Assembly (NCBI GenBank): GCA_963169105.1
Contig: OY720642.1
Coordinates: 76,548,716-76,612,715 of the forward strand
Direction: 5' to 3'
Length of the DNA stretch: 64,000 nucleotides
Origin: Ceriagrion tenellum
Taxonomy: Eukaryota; Arthropoda; Insecta; Odonata; Coenagrionidae
This document shows positions 1 through 10,897 of this stretch, piece by piece. The position numbers and the translations under genes are program-made. The notes under the pieces were generated by a model. The model was not told the DNA's origin. It did not search any database and saw only the letters and a list, made by a program, of their open reading frames with translations. Numbering within the stretch: the first letter of the stretch is position 1; the number at the start of each line of letters is the position of its first letter.

Positions 1-519
1 TTTTAGATATTGCTTCACAAGTGAATAGCAACATGTAGAATATAGTGGATCTTTTATCTCTACTTTTGATAATGAGGATGCAGTGACCTCAGATAAACAC
101 TTCAGTGTCCTCCGTACATCTCCCTCCTCCATTTCTCTCTTTTTGGCTGCAGTTATTATGTAATCAAGAGGTTAATCATTTTCCATACACTTTACAGCCT
201 TCTAGTTTCCTTCAGAGCTAGATACAGTTCTTGACCAGTTATGACAATTAAACTGCTCTCGTGCACTAACTACGTAGTTGATAGGATCACGCTTTAATGA
301 AATTGATAGTGTGATTCCACCAAAGTGTTTTATGGTTTAACTATGACTTGAATTTTCATCCGTGAATTTTCATTATGAGTTCTATTCTTTCATGAATGAT
401 TTTCCAATTGTTCTGCATTCATATTTTTAAGAACAATGTCTTCATGGATATTTTTTTCATTTCAAATACTCGGTAAGTTTCGATTTCTGTATTTCGCACA
501 CCGTAATCTTTGTCCATTT
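1..519. other. unassigned AT-rich sequence
   Basis: I see no coding segment, RNA gene or recognisable repeat here before the L1-like fragment that begins near 520. Confidence 0.5.
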
Positions 520-738
520 TGTTCCCAAATAACTTGAATGATTCACTGGTCGTTCAATCCGAAGATTGGTTGATTGCAGCCCTCCATCCTTTACAATCTA
601 ATTCTAGTTCCCTTACTTCCTGGTATCTCTTCCTATGTACTTTCTTCTTTATTTGGTCCATGAATTTATTCCTAGGTCATCCTCTGGGGACTTTTCCCTC
701 TATTTTAGGTTCAATGAATCATCATGAGCGTTAATTTA
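520..738 (-). pseudogene. 3' tail of an L1-like non-LTR endonuclease-reverse transcriptase, copy 1
   Basis: Translated on the minus strand, this encodes the conserved C-terminal tail of an insect-type endonuclease-reverse transcriptase: IEGKVPRG, then a stop, PRNKFMDQIKKKVHRKRY, QEVREL and GWRAAINQSSD followed by the stop. The same tail recurs at 5900, 16100, 37020 and 46904. The 3' end lies near 520, where a short hairpin-like CAATC...GATTG is followed by GAACGACCAGTGAAT. The fragment is 5'-truncated near 738, as is usual for target-primed reverse transcription. The in-frame stop in the PRGRPR motif and the lack of any RT domain make it a dead fragment. The element family is inferred from this tail only. 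Confidence 0.7.
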
Positions 739-2706
739 CCCTTATACATTGTAAATGTGACTGAAGAATGTTCCACGCATTTTGTTGAGAGTCATCGTAT
801 GTACGACGCTGATAGATAGCTTGGAATTCGTCTCAAAACGCTCCCACTCATAGCTCTCCCACGCGACCCTGGTACGCCAATGTTTGCTTAAGCTACCGCA
901 TTTGGTGAGGCATGCCTGGGGCTATTTACGTTGTTTATTCCCCTTGTACGAGGCTGTTTGTTTTTCGGCTGGACAAAGAAACTCAAGACTTCATCTTAAG
1001 AGCTGCTCAAAACTCTCCGCAGAATGAATAAACCTGAAAGCAAACTCTCTCGGATGACAGAATAAAGAGCCAAGGAATCTATTTCGCAATTTTAAATACT
1101 TCAAGCGTACGGCTTTATTTTCTGCGGCAGCTGACGTTTTTGACGTTGCTGGTTTTGACAGCATACATAAGACTTCTAATGATTTCATTCTCAGAGTAAG
1201 ATATCAGTTACAGTACATAACTTGTGAATTACTTGGAGTAGTACACAAGCATGTATATCAGGATAATGCTTTTGTGAAAACACTTTATTTCATCACATTT
1301 TCCACGTGGTTAGATAAGTAATATGAATACGTTCATGTAAAACATAGCTCTTAATGTTCTATAGCTTATTATATTTGGAATACCTTACTCCCTCGTGATA
1401 GATATTGTTTACTACTAATCGTCGAAAATACTTACAATATGCATATTCAATTTATTTAAATCACAGCTATTTTCCAAGCAATATCAGCTACATAGCCACA
1501 GTAATCCTCCCTCAGATTCTCCTGAACAAATTCATATATTATCTAATGAAACCTACGAGCTCATTCATGTCTCTTTGGCAATACGCTCCAATGAGTGCCC
1601 AAGGAACGCATTGAAAGCATCACAACCGTAAGAATATTTTGTCCCCAACCTCGGAATGGCAAATTAATTACGTGCATTCGTTCGTAAACTTTTGTGCTTG
1701 CGGCTTCCCAGTATTAACTTGAATCGTTCTTTCGTGGAGGGCTGGCTTAAGCGTGGAATTTCCAACTCTCTGTGCACATCCTGAGGGAAATTAATTGCCA
1801 TTATTTATAATATTTCATATAATTTTTCCTTTTTAACTGGAAAAAGAAGTGGACCATATCTTGCTGACTAACACCAAACTTATCCATCAAGGATGCATCT
1901 TCGTATTTGTAATTTTTTGCAACTATTTACGAAGTTATATGTAGGGGATGTTCTTTTTCACCAAACGAAGGTACCGCTTCCACACGAAAGGTTTCAAATG
2001 TCCTGTAACGTGGATTGAAACACTTGTCCTTCAGAAAGGTTAACACTTGTGATGTCAAAGTCCTATTTTATAGCTAATCGATCGTGTCTTCATTAAATCT
2101 TTGCATCAGTTACTTGGAGATATTTAAAATGTTCCTATTGTTATCGTTTTAACATTGGATTTAAAGTCTGGTAGACGAAGCTTTATTTAATAATGAGAAA
2201 AGCTTTTATGTTGTACTTCACCGTGATGTAGCAGAAGCCACACGCCTAAAGCCCTTGAAATGGTTACGTCAAATGACTAAGGGGAATGTGGAAGTAATTT
2301 TTGAAGCCATCCGGAGGGTTATAGGCAATACTCTGGGTACATCCTCAAGATGAACCAATCCCGTCTTCCATATACTACTGGATGTCTTTTCCTTCCAATA
2401 TGAAGAGTCTGTTAATTATAAACGGTTCGGAGCTTAGTCCAAGAGTATACGGGTAGTAGTCGGAATAACTGTATTTCAGGCCGTAAAAGTGACTTACTAT
2501 CAAATTTTTAAGAATATTTGTCTCGCAAGACCTTTGAAACAACAGTTCCATTTCGTCTCAATTATATGCTCGTAATATTTTTTCAAATGCACAAAATACA
2601 AAAAATTGACATTTTACGTTTCCATTCAAAATACATTGAAGGGGAAGGTCTTTTGTATCTTTGAGACGTCCGACATGGATATTGCATTAATAGTACCTTA
2701 TTGTGA
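739..2706. other. unassigned sequence, no gene recognised
   Basis: About 2 kb with only short chance frames. I found no motif, tRNA-like box or paired repeat to classify it. Confidence 0.45.
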
Positions 2707-2857
2707 TAAAGTCTTCTCGGGTTTTCCACCAGGTTAGGTAATTGCTGGCCGACGTTTCAATGGCTACCTCCGCCATCGTCCTGAGGCCATGGCGGAGGTA
2801 GCCATCGAAACGTCGGCCAATAATTACCCAGCCTGGTGGAAAACCCGAGAAGACTTT
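2707..2857. repeat. Penelope-type foldback with hammerhead-like core, 70-bp arms
   Basis: Near-perfect inverted repeat: arm 2707-2776 pairs with 2789-2857 around a loop of about 12 bases. Each arm runs from the AAGTCTTCTCGGG end to a CCGCCAT centre. The plus-strand half contains CTGAGGC (2781-2787), a possible 5-bp stem ATGGC/GCCAT, then GAAAC (2807-2811) and GTCGGCC. This resembles the degenerate hammerhead core CUGANGA...GAAAC-N4-GUC known from Penelope-like element termini. The same TCTTCTCGGG...CCAGG end lies beside PLE coding remnants at 32,505, which supports the family. I infer two head-to-head PLE terminal repeats with no coding sequence between them. Confidence 0.6.
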
Positions 2858-3440
2858 ATTAGCATCATACGCCGGGGAAAAAAAAACAAATCATATTTTA
2901 GTACCTAATTGGTTTTGTTCAATATTTGGCAATAAACTGAGGCAATATTTTGGCTGCTGACGCATTCAGCTTGATCCTACTCAAAGGTGGTACGTGATGC
3001 CATATTTAAGCAGAACTTGACGCTAAGGGCTTTAAAAGAGTTAGGTTGAAGGCGATGGTCACAGCAGCACATGGTGCTTTGTGATACCATCCGAATTTAA
3101 AGTTCTCATTTTCTGATTTTTAGTTCTAAAAGAGTACTTTGAATGCACTTTCAGTTGAAAATCTTTAAAATATCTCGTGTATGCTTCGGCAAAAGTTTTG
3201 ATCATATTGTAGCTAGAAGGGAAAGACTCTAATATGTGTTAATCCTGATGACATGAAAATTTTCTCTGGTCCATGACTTTGAATAAGCTAGCAGCTTACA
3301 GTAATAATACTTCAGCTGCACCCCTTCCCGGAATTATGTCAAATGCCTACCCTGAAAGATACTGAATCACTCCCCTAATTATCTAGATTAATTTTCCTCA
3401 TAATCAACTAGATAGATGCGTTAATATTCAATAGCATAGT
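2858..3440. other. unassigned sequence
   Basis: No coding or repeat signature recognised between the foldback and the CR1-like end. Confidence 0.4.
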
Positions 3441-3511
3441 CATCTACATCTATATACTATCCTGCGAGCCGCCATATGGGCGTGCGGCAGGGGGTGTTAG
3501 GAATACCAGCA
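3441..3511 (-). repeat. CR1-like retrotransposon 3' end fragment
   Basis: Starts CATCTACATCTATATACTAT, then CCTGCGAGCCGCC and GTGCGGCAGGGGGTG. Read on the minus strand this is the 3' terminus of the CR1-like family, ending in a short GTAGATG repeat. The same end lies 3' of RT sequence at 27,226 and at 59,998, which fixes its identity and orientation. Confidence 0.65.
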
Positions 3512-3572
3512 GTGTAAAGGAAAAGGCTTTGGCAGGTGATACGTTGAAGTGCATTATGGTAGTATTATAACA

Positions 3573-3705
3573 GAAACGACAATTGCACTTTTCCATAAGA
3601 TATTTTAATGCGTACGACGCAATTTCTTGTTCCTAATGATGGCTCTGTGAGCTGAAACGCGTCGTACGCATGAAAATATCTTGTGGTAAAGAGCTATTGC
3701 CGTTT
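3573..3705. repeat. Penelope-type foldback with hammerhead-like core, 48-bp arms
   Basis: Inverted repeat with arms 3573-3620 and 3658-3705, roughly 80% identical and strongest in the inner half (GCGTACGACGC / GCGTCGTACGC). Between and overlapping the arms is CTAATGA (3633-3639), a 5-bp stem GGCTC/GAGCT with a 3-base loop, GAAAC (3654-3658) and GTC (3661-3663). It is one base away from the hammerhead box CUGANGA, with an intact stem II and GAAAC. The terminal loop before GTC is only two bases, so activity is doubtful. Confidence 0.5.
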
Positions 3706-4140
3706 TTGGAATAACATGACGAAATTCTATGATGTCTGGCCTGAATCTGTTGAAATTATTATGGTAGTGTTTTCAGTGGAGCTCAGCTTTTATTATGGTC
3801 ACTTATTGTAATTGGAAAGAGCAATTTTTTGCACCTATCTGTTCGGCAGCGTATCTCTCTTATTTTATCGCTTCTATCGGACTTAGAAATGCAGAGTAGC
3901 TTCAAAGCAATATTCTCCGTTTGACTGTGAAATATACCTGTTCTGTATTTTTTAAGTAAGTTAAGCTTAGAGTGTAGCCTCCGAGTCTCTAACGGCTCCC
4001 AACCTTAATCGCTCCTTCCCTTCCCATCCCTCTAAAAGCTGAAAAACACGCCATTTGTTCGCACGTTGCAGTTGTTAACGAAGCGCGCAGCTTTCCTTTT
4101 TTTAAAAAAAAAAAACAATTTTATTTAATTTGTTTACGCC

Positions 4141-4698
4141 AAGTTAATGCGATCGAGATAGTTTCCTAATCATAATAGACACCATATTCGAAATACACGT
4201 TTTAATTTTTCCAGCTGTAGGACACACGAATTAAATATTACATTATTAATGGTGCAATAATATAGTTTTTCACGACAGAAATTGTAAGCAATCAAATGAA
4301 AATATCTGAATAAGACTTTAGCTACACTCGTTTTTTTCACGCGGTACGTTTGAAACTCCATCAAAACGGAAGGTTTATTGTTCTCCCGAAGAATTTACTG
4401 GAGTAACAATGTGATTTTTTTTCAAAAACAGTTGAGAAAGCACACCAACCACACACTGTTGATTTTTTGACGAGATCTAAGTGTAGTGAATGCCTCATTT
4501 TTAATATAAGGTCTCTCTGGAGTGCATTCACGTATCATTTCTCATGTAAAAGGGCTGGTATTTTTTGGCAAGATTTCAGAAAGTAATGTGTTAAGGGGTT
4601 AAATTTTAGGTGTCAATGCAAGGGTGATCAATTTTTCTTTAAGATGAAACCAAATTCATTGATTTCTAGGTAAAATGATATTTCGCTCATACTACCTT
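4141..4698 (+). mobile_element. MITE-A, copy 1 (about 558 bp)
   Basis: Long non-coding element related to copies at 7606, 10,898, 30,580 and 35,239 and an end fragment at 10,200. Its left end AAGTTAATGCGATCGAGATAG and right end ...ATTTCGCTCATACTACCTT form imperfect terminal inverted repeats; the family consensus of both ends is about AAGGYAGTKYGAGCGARAT. Interior landmarks are ATTAAATATTACATTATTAA, GGTACGTTTGAAACTCCAT and TCTCTCTGGAGTGCATTC. No transposase is visible, so it is probably non-autonomous. I could not identify a target-site duplication, so the superfamily is unknown. Confidence 0.65.
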
Positions 4699-4911
4699 AA
4701 TATTATCGTAACGGGTCCCCAATATCCGCGGTGTATTCGAGGTGTGGCTTAATATTATGAAGAAATAATGCATATCCTCCAAGCTAAAACCAGCTTTTGA
4801 GTAAAGCTTCGAGAAGAATCTTTCTTTGATGTACTCATCAACGTCACCGAGTATCCTTCCTTCCTCAATAGGCTGATATACCCGCAGCTGTGGCTCCGGG
4901 ACATCACTCAT
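4687..4911 (-). CDS. hypothetical short frame, 74 codons, unknown
   Basis: ATG-started minus-strand frame with balanced composition and no low complexity. It begins MSDVPEPQLRVYQPIEEG and runs through YIKERFFSKLYSKAGF to a stop just inside MITE-A. I do not recognise the family. It could be an exon or a fragment of an unrecognised element. There is no supporting splice context that I trust. Confidence 0.2.
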   Translation of the reverse strand: MSDVPEPQLRVYQPIEEGRILGDVDEYIKERFFSKLYSKAGFSLEDMHYFFIILSHTSNTPRILGTRYDNIKVV

Positions 4912-5088
4912 TTTAATATATGCAAATTAAATCATTCTTTATTCTAATTTTCAAATGGAGGGGAATAACTCAATCGGTTGCAGTATTTCCGATCGCGGAT
5001 ATGCAAAAACTAGCTCCTCGATTACCACGAGCACCGGGAAGAGCTTCATTTAAGTGTATGGGGATAGACACATCCTGGAAAATAGTGA

Positions 5089-5895
5089 GTCTGCATCTAC
5101 ATCTACTTATTACCCTGCAAGCCACCAAATTGGTGTTTGGTATGGTGTTACTTATCATTAACATGAACTACAGTGAAGAAATTTACTTTCACCAACAATC
5201 ATCACACTATCGATATACTACAAATGCTGCAAAAACTACTAAAATAATCCATAATGTTAAAATGGAAACTTGACATTCATGCAGGGAACATGCAAATCAT
5301 GGTATTAGCACTACTCGGCAGATTTAGAAACATGCATTAGGGTGCATATGAATTAATCAGCTACACTACCTGACAACTCACCTATTTCAAAGTTTTAACG
5401 CAGCCAATATGGTCTCTTATCAATCGCGGTAAAATGGACATTTAAACCTTTGTGTTCTACGATCTACTCCACTTGTTTTGTTCTTATGATCTGATCTACC
5501 GTAGTATGTTGGAGTTCGTGGGATATTGAAAACTTCGTCTGGAAAAATATCGGTTTTGAATTTACATAAGGTGTTAGCACTACTCGGCAGGTAGGAAAAA
5601 TCATTAGGGTCCATACAAATTAATCAGCTTCACTACCTGTCAACTAACCTAATTTAAAGTTTTAATTAAAATGCAACCATGATGATCTCTTAACGATCGC
5701 GGGAAAAACTACAATTTTGACCTTTCTGTTCTACAATCCACTCTCCTTATTTTGTTCTCATGATTTTATCTACCGTAGTATGTTGGAGTTCGTAGGATAT
5801 CGAAAACTTCATCTGGAAATAAATCGGTTCAAAATTTACTTTAAATATTGGTCTGATTTTAAATCGACGGTCTGAAAGCGATTCCCATCCAAGTG
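5089..5895 (-). pseudogene. CR1-like retrotransposon 3' region with duplicated RT tail
   Basis: On the minus strand, ESLSDRRFKIRPIFKVNFEP leads into FSISYELQHTTVDKIMRTK, matching the C-terminal region of the better-preserved CR1-like RT at 27,553-28,128 (LGWESLSQRR..., DRANKIREIDCRTNRYKMSF). Further 3' the tail is present again (FPDEVFNIPRTPTYYGRSD, HKNKTSGVDRRTQRFKCPFY), because a unit of about 269 bp is tandemly duplicated (5305 and 5574 both begin TTAGCACTACTCGGCAG). The 3' end is the CATCTACATCTAC motif at 5089. The element is 5'-truncated near 5895, where it abuts an unrelated L1-like tail. Confidence 0.65.
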
Positions 5896-5899
5896 TATT

Positions 5900-6120
5900 T
5901 ATGATGTTACAACTGCACAAATTGACTGATTGCTTTGAAATTGAAGGTAAAATAGATCGAAAATTCCCTAGAGGAAGACCAAGGAATATGTTCAAGGCCC
6001 AAATAAAGAGGAAAGTACACAGGAAGAGATACCAGGAGGTAAGGGAACTAGCATTAGATAGGGAAGTGTGGGGGGCTGCAGTTACCAAATCTATTGAATA
6101 GCCAACGGATGAATGATATA
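5900..6120 (+). pseudogene. 3' tail of L1-like endonuclease-reverse transcriptase, copy 2
   Basis: The plus-strand frame reads KIDRKFPRGRPRNMFKAQIK, RKVHRKRYQEVRELALDREV and WGAAVTKSIE before its stop. It is the same tail as copy 1 but with the PRGRPR motif intact. The last bases (CAACGGATGAATGAT) resemble the family's 3' terminus. No RT core is attached. Confidence 0.7.
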
Positions 6121-6689
6121 CCCTACTTCCGACTGTATTTGAAGCCATGGTTAAAGCTATTTTCTCCTTAGTGAACATTTGAATCAGACTAGAATATTAC
6201 TTGGCAGCTACATACATACCTTTATTTCTGTGAGTTCTATTCTGTTCCATGGTCATCCCACTAAGGTCACTAACAACATTCCCCAGCAATGCAACAAGTT
6301 TCCAATGATTTAATGGAATTCTGATCCCTCTCCCCTCATTCCCAAGTCTCAAGAATTGCTTATTTTAGCTGGCTACCATGCACTCCAAAATCTAGGTTTA
6401 TCATAAACAAAGGACAATCACTAGCTCAACCAATGACAAGGATAAGCATGAAAATACCAAACTGATATCTCCATTACAAACATTTTAATGTTACAAAACT
6501 TTACGAACAAATATTATAAATAGAAGTGAAAAAGCCTTGGAATGTTTTATCTAAAATTTTATATGAAAATGCAGCACAAAACTGCATAAATTTCTTCTAT
6601 ATTATAAACACGTCACACAAATAACAAAAGATTATTCCAAAACCGAAAACGCCGAAAATATTCCCGGTATACTTTTTAGTATCAGGTAG
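6121..6689. other. unassigned AT-rich sequence
   Basis: No coding or repeat signature recognised. Confidence 0.4.
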
Positions 6690-7075
6690 TAGGTTAGGGT
6701 ACAGGTATTTGGGAGGGAGCCACTTTACTAGCAACACTACCCATCGAAAAACTTAGTTAAATTCTCATTGGCAGCTGTAATATTCTCTTATAGTTCGCGG
6801 GAAAAATGGCATTTTAGACCTGTCCGTTTACCAGTCAATTTTCCTTTAACTTTTTTTTCATAACCAATCGTAGCATGTCAGAGTTTGTAATAAGTTAATC
6901 AATGAAGATTTGATGTCATTTCCGCGGATTTTCTGAGGTTTGACCGCAGATTATTGAAAAATTCGTCTGAAAATAAATCGGTTGAAAATGTGCATAAAAG
7001 ATTGAGTTTAATTTTCAATTGGTGGTCTGGAAGCGATGCCCATTCAAGTCCTTTCTGTCTACTCTCGTCTGGAAA
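6690..7075 (-). pseudogene. CR1-like RT C-terminal fragment
   Basis: Minus-strand translation in shifting frames gives GIASRPPIEN, FMHIFNRFIFRRIFQ and SKMPFFPRTIREY-like words, matching the KMSFFPRTIRDHN tail of the RT at 27.5 kb. It lacks both the RT core and the CATCTAC 3' end. It is an old fragment. Confidence 0.5.
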
Positions 7076-7605
7076 ATTCTCTTTCTCTGGCTTAACAATA
7101 CTTACACTTGCGGATATTTTATGCGTTCCGATAAGTTCACCGACCCACGTCCATCAATCAGGTTTATCACTGCCACCGTCCGGGGTAGAAAAGCCCTCGT
7201 ACACTCATAGTACTGCGATGTGACATATGAGGCTATCAGGTGACCTCAAAAATAAGCCTCGGGGCGAATTTACGACGCATGAGTCGTGGAGAAGTGACTG
7301 GCCTTATCGACGGACCTGATTGGAGGGAGAAAGCTTTTAGCAACTTCTTCTTCGAAGGAACTTCTTTTGTTTTTTTTCTCGGTGGGTTTATTTTTTTGCC
7401 TACTGGCCCGTGGAGCCGAAAATTAGACGTTTCCTCCTTTTTGGTGTTCTCGCGTCCTCAATCATCTCTTCAATCACAGCGCGTTGTCACCCCGAGCACC
7501 AATGTGTCAGCAGCGACGATAGCTCGCGAGTTCCGAAGTCGGTTGGAAATGTTCCTCGGCTCCTAACACGTTACTCATCTATGTCCACGTTTGGCTCCGC
7601 TGATT
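7076..7605. other. unassigned sequence
   Basis: Two overlapping open frames of about 90-108 codons lie here, but their composition (long F/S runs) and lack of motifs suggest chance. No repeat recognised. Confidence 0.4.
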
Positions 7606-8125
7606 AAGGTAGTTTGAGCGAAATATCATTTGACCTTGAAATCAATGAATTTGGTCTCATTTTAAAGAAAAGTATATCACCCTCCATTGACACCAAATAT
7701 TCAACCCCTTACCACATTACTTTCCGAGATATTTTCCAGAAAATACCAGCCCTTTCACATGGGAAATGGTACGTGTATGCACTCCAGAGAGACCTTATAT
7801 TAAAAATGAGGAATTTACTACGCTTAGATCTCATCAAAAAATCAACAGTGTGTAGTTTATGGGTTTCCTACTAATTACTACTCAACTGTTTTTGAAAATT
7901 AATCACATTGTCACCGCAGTAAGCTCTTCGGGATCACAATAAAGCTTCCGTTTTTATGGAGTTTCAAACGTACCGCGTGAAAAAATGAGTGTAGCTAAAG
8001 ACTTACTTAGATATTTCAATTTGATAACTCAAAATGTATGTCATGTAAAACTATTTTATTGCACCATTAATTATGCATTTTTTAATTCGTGTGTCTCACA
8101 GTTGGTAGAATTGAAATTTATTGTA
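7606..8125 (-). mobile_element. MITE-A, copy 2 (one end missing)
   Basis: Inverted relative to copy 1. It starts with the terminal repeat AAGGTAGTTTGAGCGAAATA and proceeds through GTATGCACTCCAGAGAGACC, GGAGTTTCAAACGTACCGCG and AATTCGTGTGTCTCACAG. Similarity stops near 8125, before the opposite terminus. Confidence 0.65.
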
Positions 8126-8790
8126 ACGGTTCACCTTTCTCCGAGGGACCACCCCCCTTCTCACGCATCGGAGGAGTTATGTTCTCGTCGAACAGTGCCG
8201 CATCACCGTCCGAACGACCGCCAGGCCAACTCCGAAAGGGAACCCCCCCGATAAAGAGACACTGAAGTTAGATCTAAAAAGGCTCCGATAAAGGAAACTA
8301 AACTGGGCGATAAAAGGTAGTTAAATGTACCCCAACTAAGAAACCCTCCCGATTTCTGGGCAAGGTCTCCTCCTGGCTCGCCGTGCAATACGGGGCGACA
8401 GGAAAAACGACTGACCCTCCCCTTTAACTCCGGGACCATGAACAAAGATACCCAAATAAAATGAATTGATATAATCGTGAACACAATTTAATAATCACTT
8501 TGACATCATATAATAAGACCCTGATGAGGTGAAGGATGGTATGAAGAACGAAACATATCGTGAAAACCGGATGAGATGAACATATATGAGAAGTCGTGAA
8601 TATGAACAAGAAAAATGAAGAATGAAAATGATTTATGCTAATACTAGGTGATTTTACAGTATCAAGTTACTGCTCAAGAATGATTAAGCAGGAGAAAATT
8701 AAATCATCAGCCAAGTTATTTTGCATACAAATAATTAATTCACTTTCCTCTTAGAACAATTGGTGGGTTTTAGTCTCAAATTATGGATGG
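8126..8790. other. unassigned sequence with GC-rich start
   Basis: 8130-8420 is GC-rich with runs of C, followed by AT-rich DNA. No gene recognised. A CTGATGA...GAAAC pair at 8521-8554 is discussed under rejected items. Confidence 0.4.
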
Positions 8791-9512
8791 TAAATGTCCG
8801 CTTTCGTCACACACCTTTTAAAACATTTTTTTCGACCCTTTTCACATAGCGTATCGCCGCGAAATTTATGTGACAAAAACTTGAAAGATGCCGGTATCTA
8901 GTGATAATTTTGTTTTGAGAGATTAAGTAATGTACGATAAATAGGAAATATTTAAAGCTTGATGTGACGTTTTTCCCGGCCGCCATTGTACTGTTTCCAC
9001 TTTTGACCGCAGCGTGGCGCGACAGTCGCTGAGTTGCGTTTACTCACTAACATTTCCCGTTCCATGTTATTGAGACGCATATTTTCTAGAAAAAAATCTC
9101 CCTCAAGACGGTAGGTGATTACCAGGGTGGAGATAGGTAGTGTAGGCATGTAGAGACATTTTCTAGAAATAAATCTCCCTCGAGACGGTTGGTGATTAGA
9201 AGGGTTGAAATAAGAGGCGTAGGCATGTAGAGACGAATATAGGGTATATTGTAGAGGTGAAGTTAGAAATATCCCTTTGTCGGAGCTTTCGCGAAACTGA
9301 GAAAATGGCGTCAAAAAAGTCGGAAAAATTACCAAAATTGGTCATTTTCTAACGTGAATATCTCAAAAATCTGTGGCTTAACAACTTTGCTGTAACTTTT
9401 GTTCTGCACTGTGATTCTTCAAGAACTAAAATATGTCACAGTAATTATCCTTAATATCACCAATTTCCGGGAATAAGTGTTTAAAAGGTGTGTGACGGAA
9501 GCGGACATTTAC
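8791..9512. mobile_element. MITE-like element with about 35-bp terminal inverted repeats
   Basis: The left end reads TAAATGTCCGCTTTCGTCAC then ACACCTTTTAAAACA. The right end is its reverse complement (TTTAAAAGGTGTGTGACGGA then AGCGGACATTTA), differing at one or two positions. The outermost TA at each end could be a TA target duplication, as in Tc1/mariner-type elements. The 720-bp interior has no transposase. It holds a 77-bp tandem duplication (9082 and 9159). Confidence 0.55.
9082..9235. repeat. 77-bp tandem duplication
   Basis: Two adjacent units each begin TTTTCTAGAAAWAAATCTCC and end GTAGGCATGTAGAGAC. They differ at several positions. The duplication lies inside the MITE-like element. 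Confidence 0.7.
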
Positions 9513-10199
9513 TATACGGATTCTTGCCCAAGTGAATTGTCTTACACAGTCATTCAACACATCAATGCGTACGTAAAGGGTAATGAGGGATTTAGCATCG
9601 GGAGAACGAGAACATTCAATCTCACTAGCAGCGAGAATTCCCTGCTGTAATTGCCGTAGGCAATAGGCACTTAAATAGTCACAGCGTAGAACAAACGTTC
9701 CACGAGACGCTCACCAGTTCTGGGTTATGTAGGCTTGCGTGATATTTGCAGGTACAGGCAACGGTTGCGGGCTGTCGGGCCAGATAGCAGGGTGGAACTT
9801 CCGTACTCTCCGTAAATTCTCACGGACAGCCTAATGTCACGTTAAGAAACTGCTTGCCAGTCGCCGTGGTTCCACGTCGTCCCCAACTTCGTCTTGGTGA
9901 TCTCTGGATCAAGCCCTTATTCAGAGCTGACTTGACTTCCGCGCTCGTTCTCCTTGACACTCACACCTCATTTTCTTCCTTTCTCTCTCGACTTTTGAGT
10001 CTCAGAGTCTCTCTCTCTCTACACACACCTTCTGCACCCCATTATATAGCCCACCAAAAAACATTCGACACACGTAATCCACTCAGGATCACACCCTCTA
10101 CATGGGTCGGAAGCAACTACTTGGCCTCCGAGCGCGACATACAAACATTCTTAATACTAATCACCATAATTCATTACATTATTTGTGACGAAATTTATT
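9513..10199. other. unassigned sequence
   Basis: Mixed composition with no motif recognised. A 121-codon open frame (9854-10,219) runs into MITE-A sequence and has no supporting features. Confidence 0.4.
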
Positions 10200-10265
10200 T
10201 CATTACAGAATATATCTAATATGGTCTCTATTATGATTAGGGAACTATCTCGCTCGCACTGCCTT
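10200..10265 (-). mobile_element. MITE-A end fragment
   Basis: Only the terminal segment is present: ATGGTCTCTATTATGATTAG, GGAACTATCTCGCTCGCACT and GCCTT, the reverse complement of the family's GCAGTGCGAGCGAGATAG end. Confidence 0.6.
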
Positions 10266-10429
10266 AATAATAGATATAAATAGAAATAATAAAAATGTAT
10301 TGTTCTAGGACTAGTGTCATATGGAGCAGTATACAATGTGGCTTGTTAGATTTTGTTGCTGTTACGAATAAATTAGGCGAGATCGGACAATATACTAAAA
10401 ATTATAACATTTTCATAAATAGAGATGTC

Positions 10430-10625
10430 CTCAGATTGCAGGATTATATATAAAATATATATTTACATAGATTTGGATATGATAAATCCTTATTTACCGA
10501 TATAAAAACATACATATTCATACAAAAATATACATATGTGCACATATAAAATACACAAATATACAAATTTTCACAAAATATATGTATATGCACATGAACA
10601 AAAATACAAATATACACATGTAATT
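10430..10625. repeat. AT-rich low-complexity tract
   Basis: Imperfect short repeats of the type ATATACATA, CACATATAAAATACACAAAT and ATATGTATATGCACATG. No coding content. Confidence 0.7.
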
Positions 10626-10897
10626 ATGTATCGGATAATAGTTAGACAGGTCATCGGACTATAGATGGATAAATCATTTTCCATTCAGATTGGCATAAAA
10701 AATTTCTGTATGAAGATTCAAGTGAGCTGACATGAGCCTGTTAAACTGATATTCATTGCATTGACGTTTTTTCCACATCTATTACGTTCGGCTCCGATCG
10801 GCTGGAGCTGAAAATGGCAAAATGTGCTCATCTTGGGAGGCTGACGTAGGTACTCCTCGTGAAAGTGAGTACCTATATTTCTACGATTTTGAATCTC

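Noticed and set aside
5901..6101. 66-codon frame at 5901 as an independent small gene
   Set aside because: It is the C-terminal tail of the L1-like element, present in four other places.
8515..8560. CTGATGA (8521-8527) and GAAAC (8550-8554) as a hammerhead
   Set aside because: The intervening bases form no stem II, and no GTC follows at a suitable distance.
10430..10625. AT-rich tract as a replication origin or telomeric repeat
   Set aside because: The words are irregular ACATAT-type low complexity, with no telomere repeat and no origin signature that can be judged by eye.
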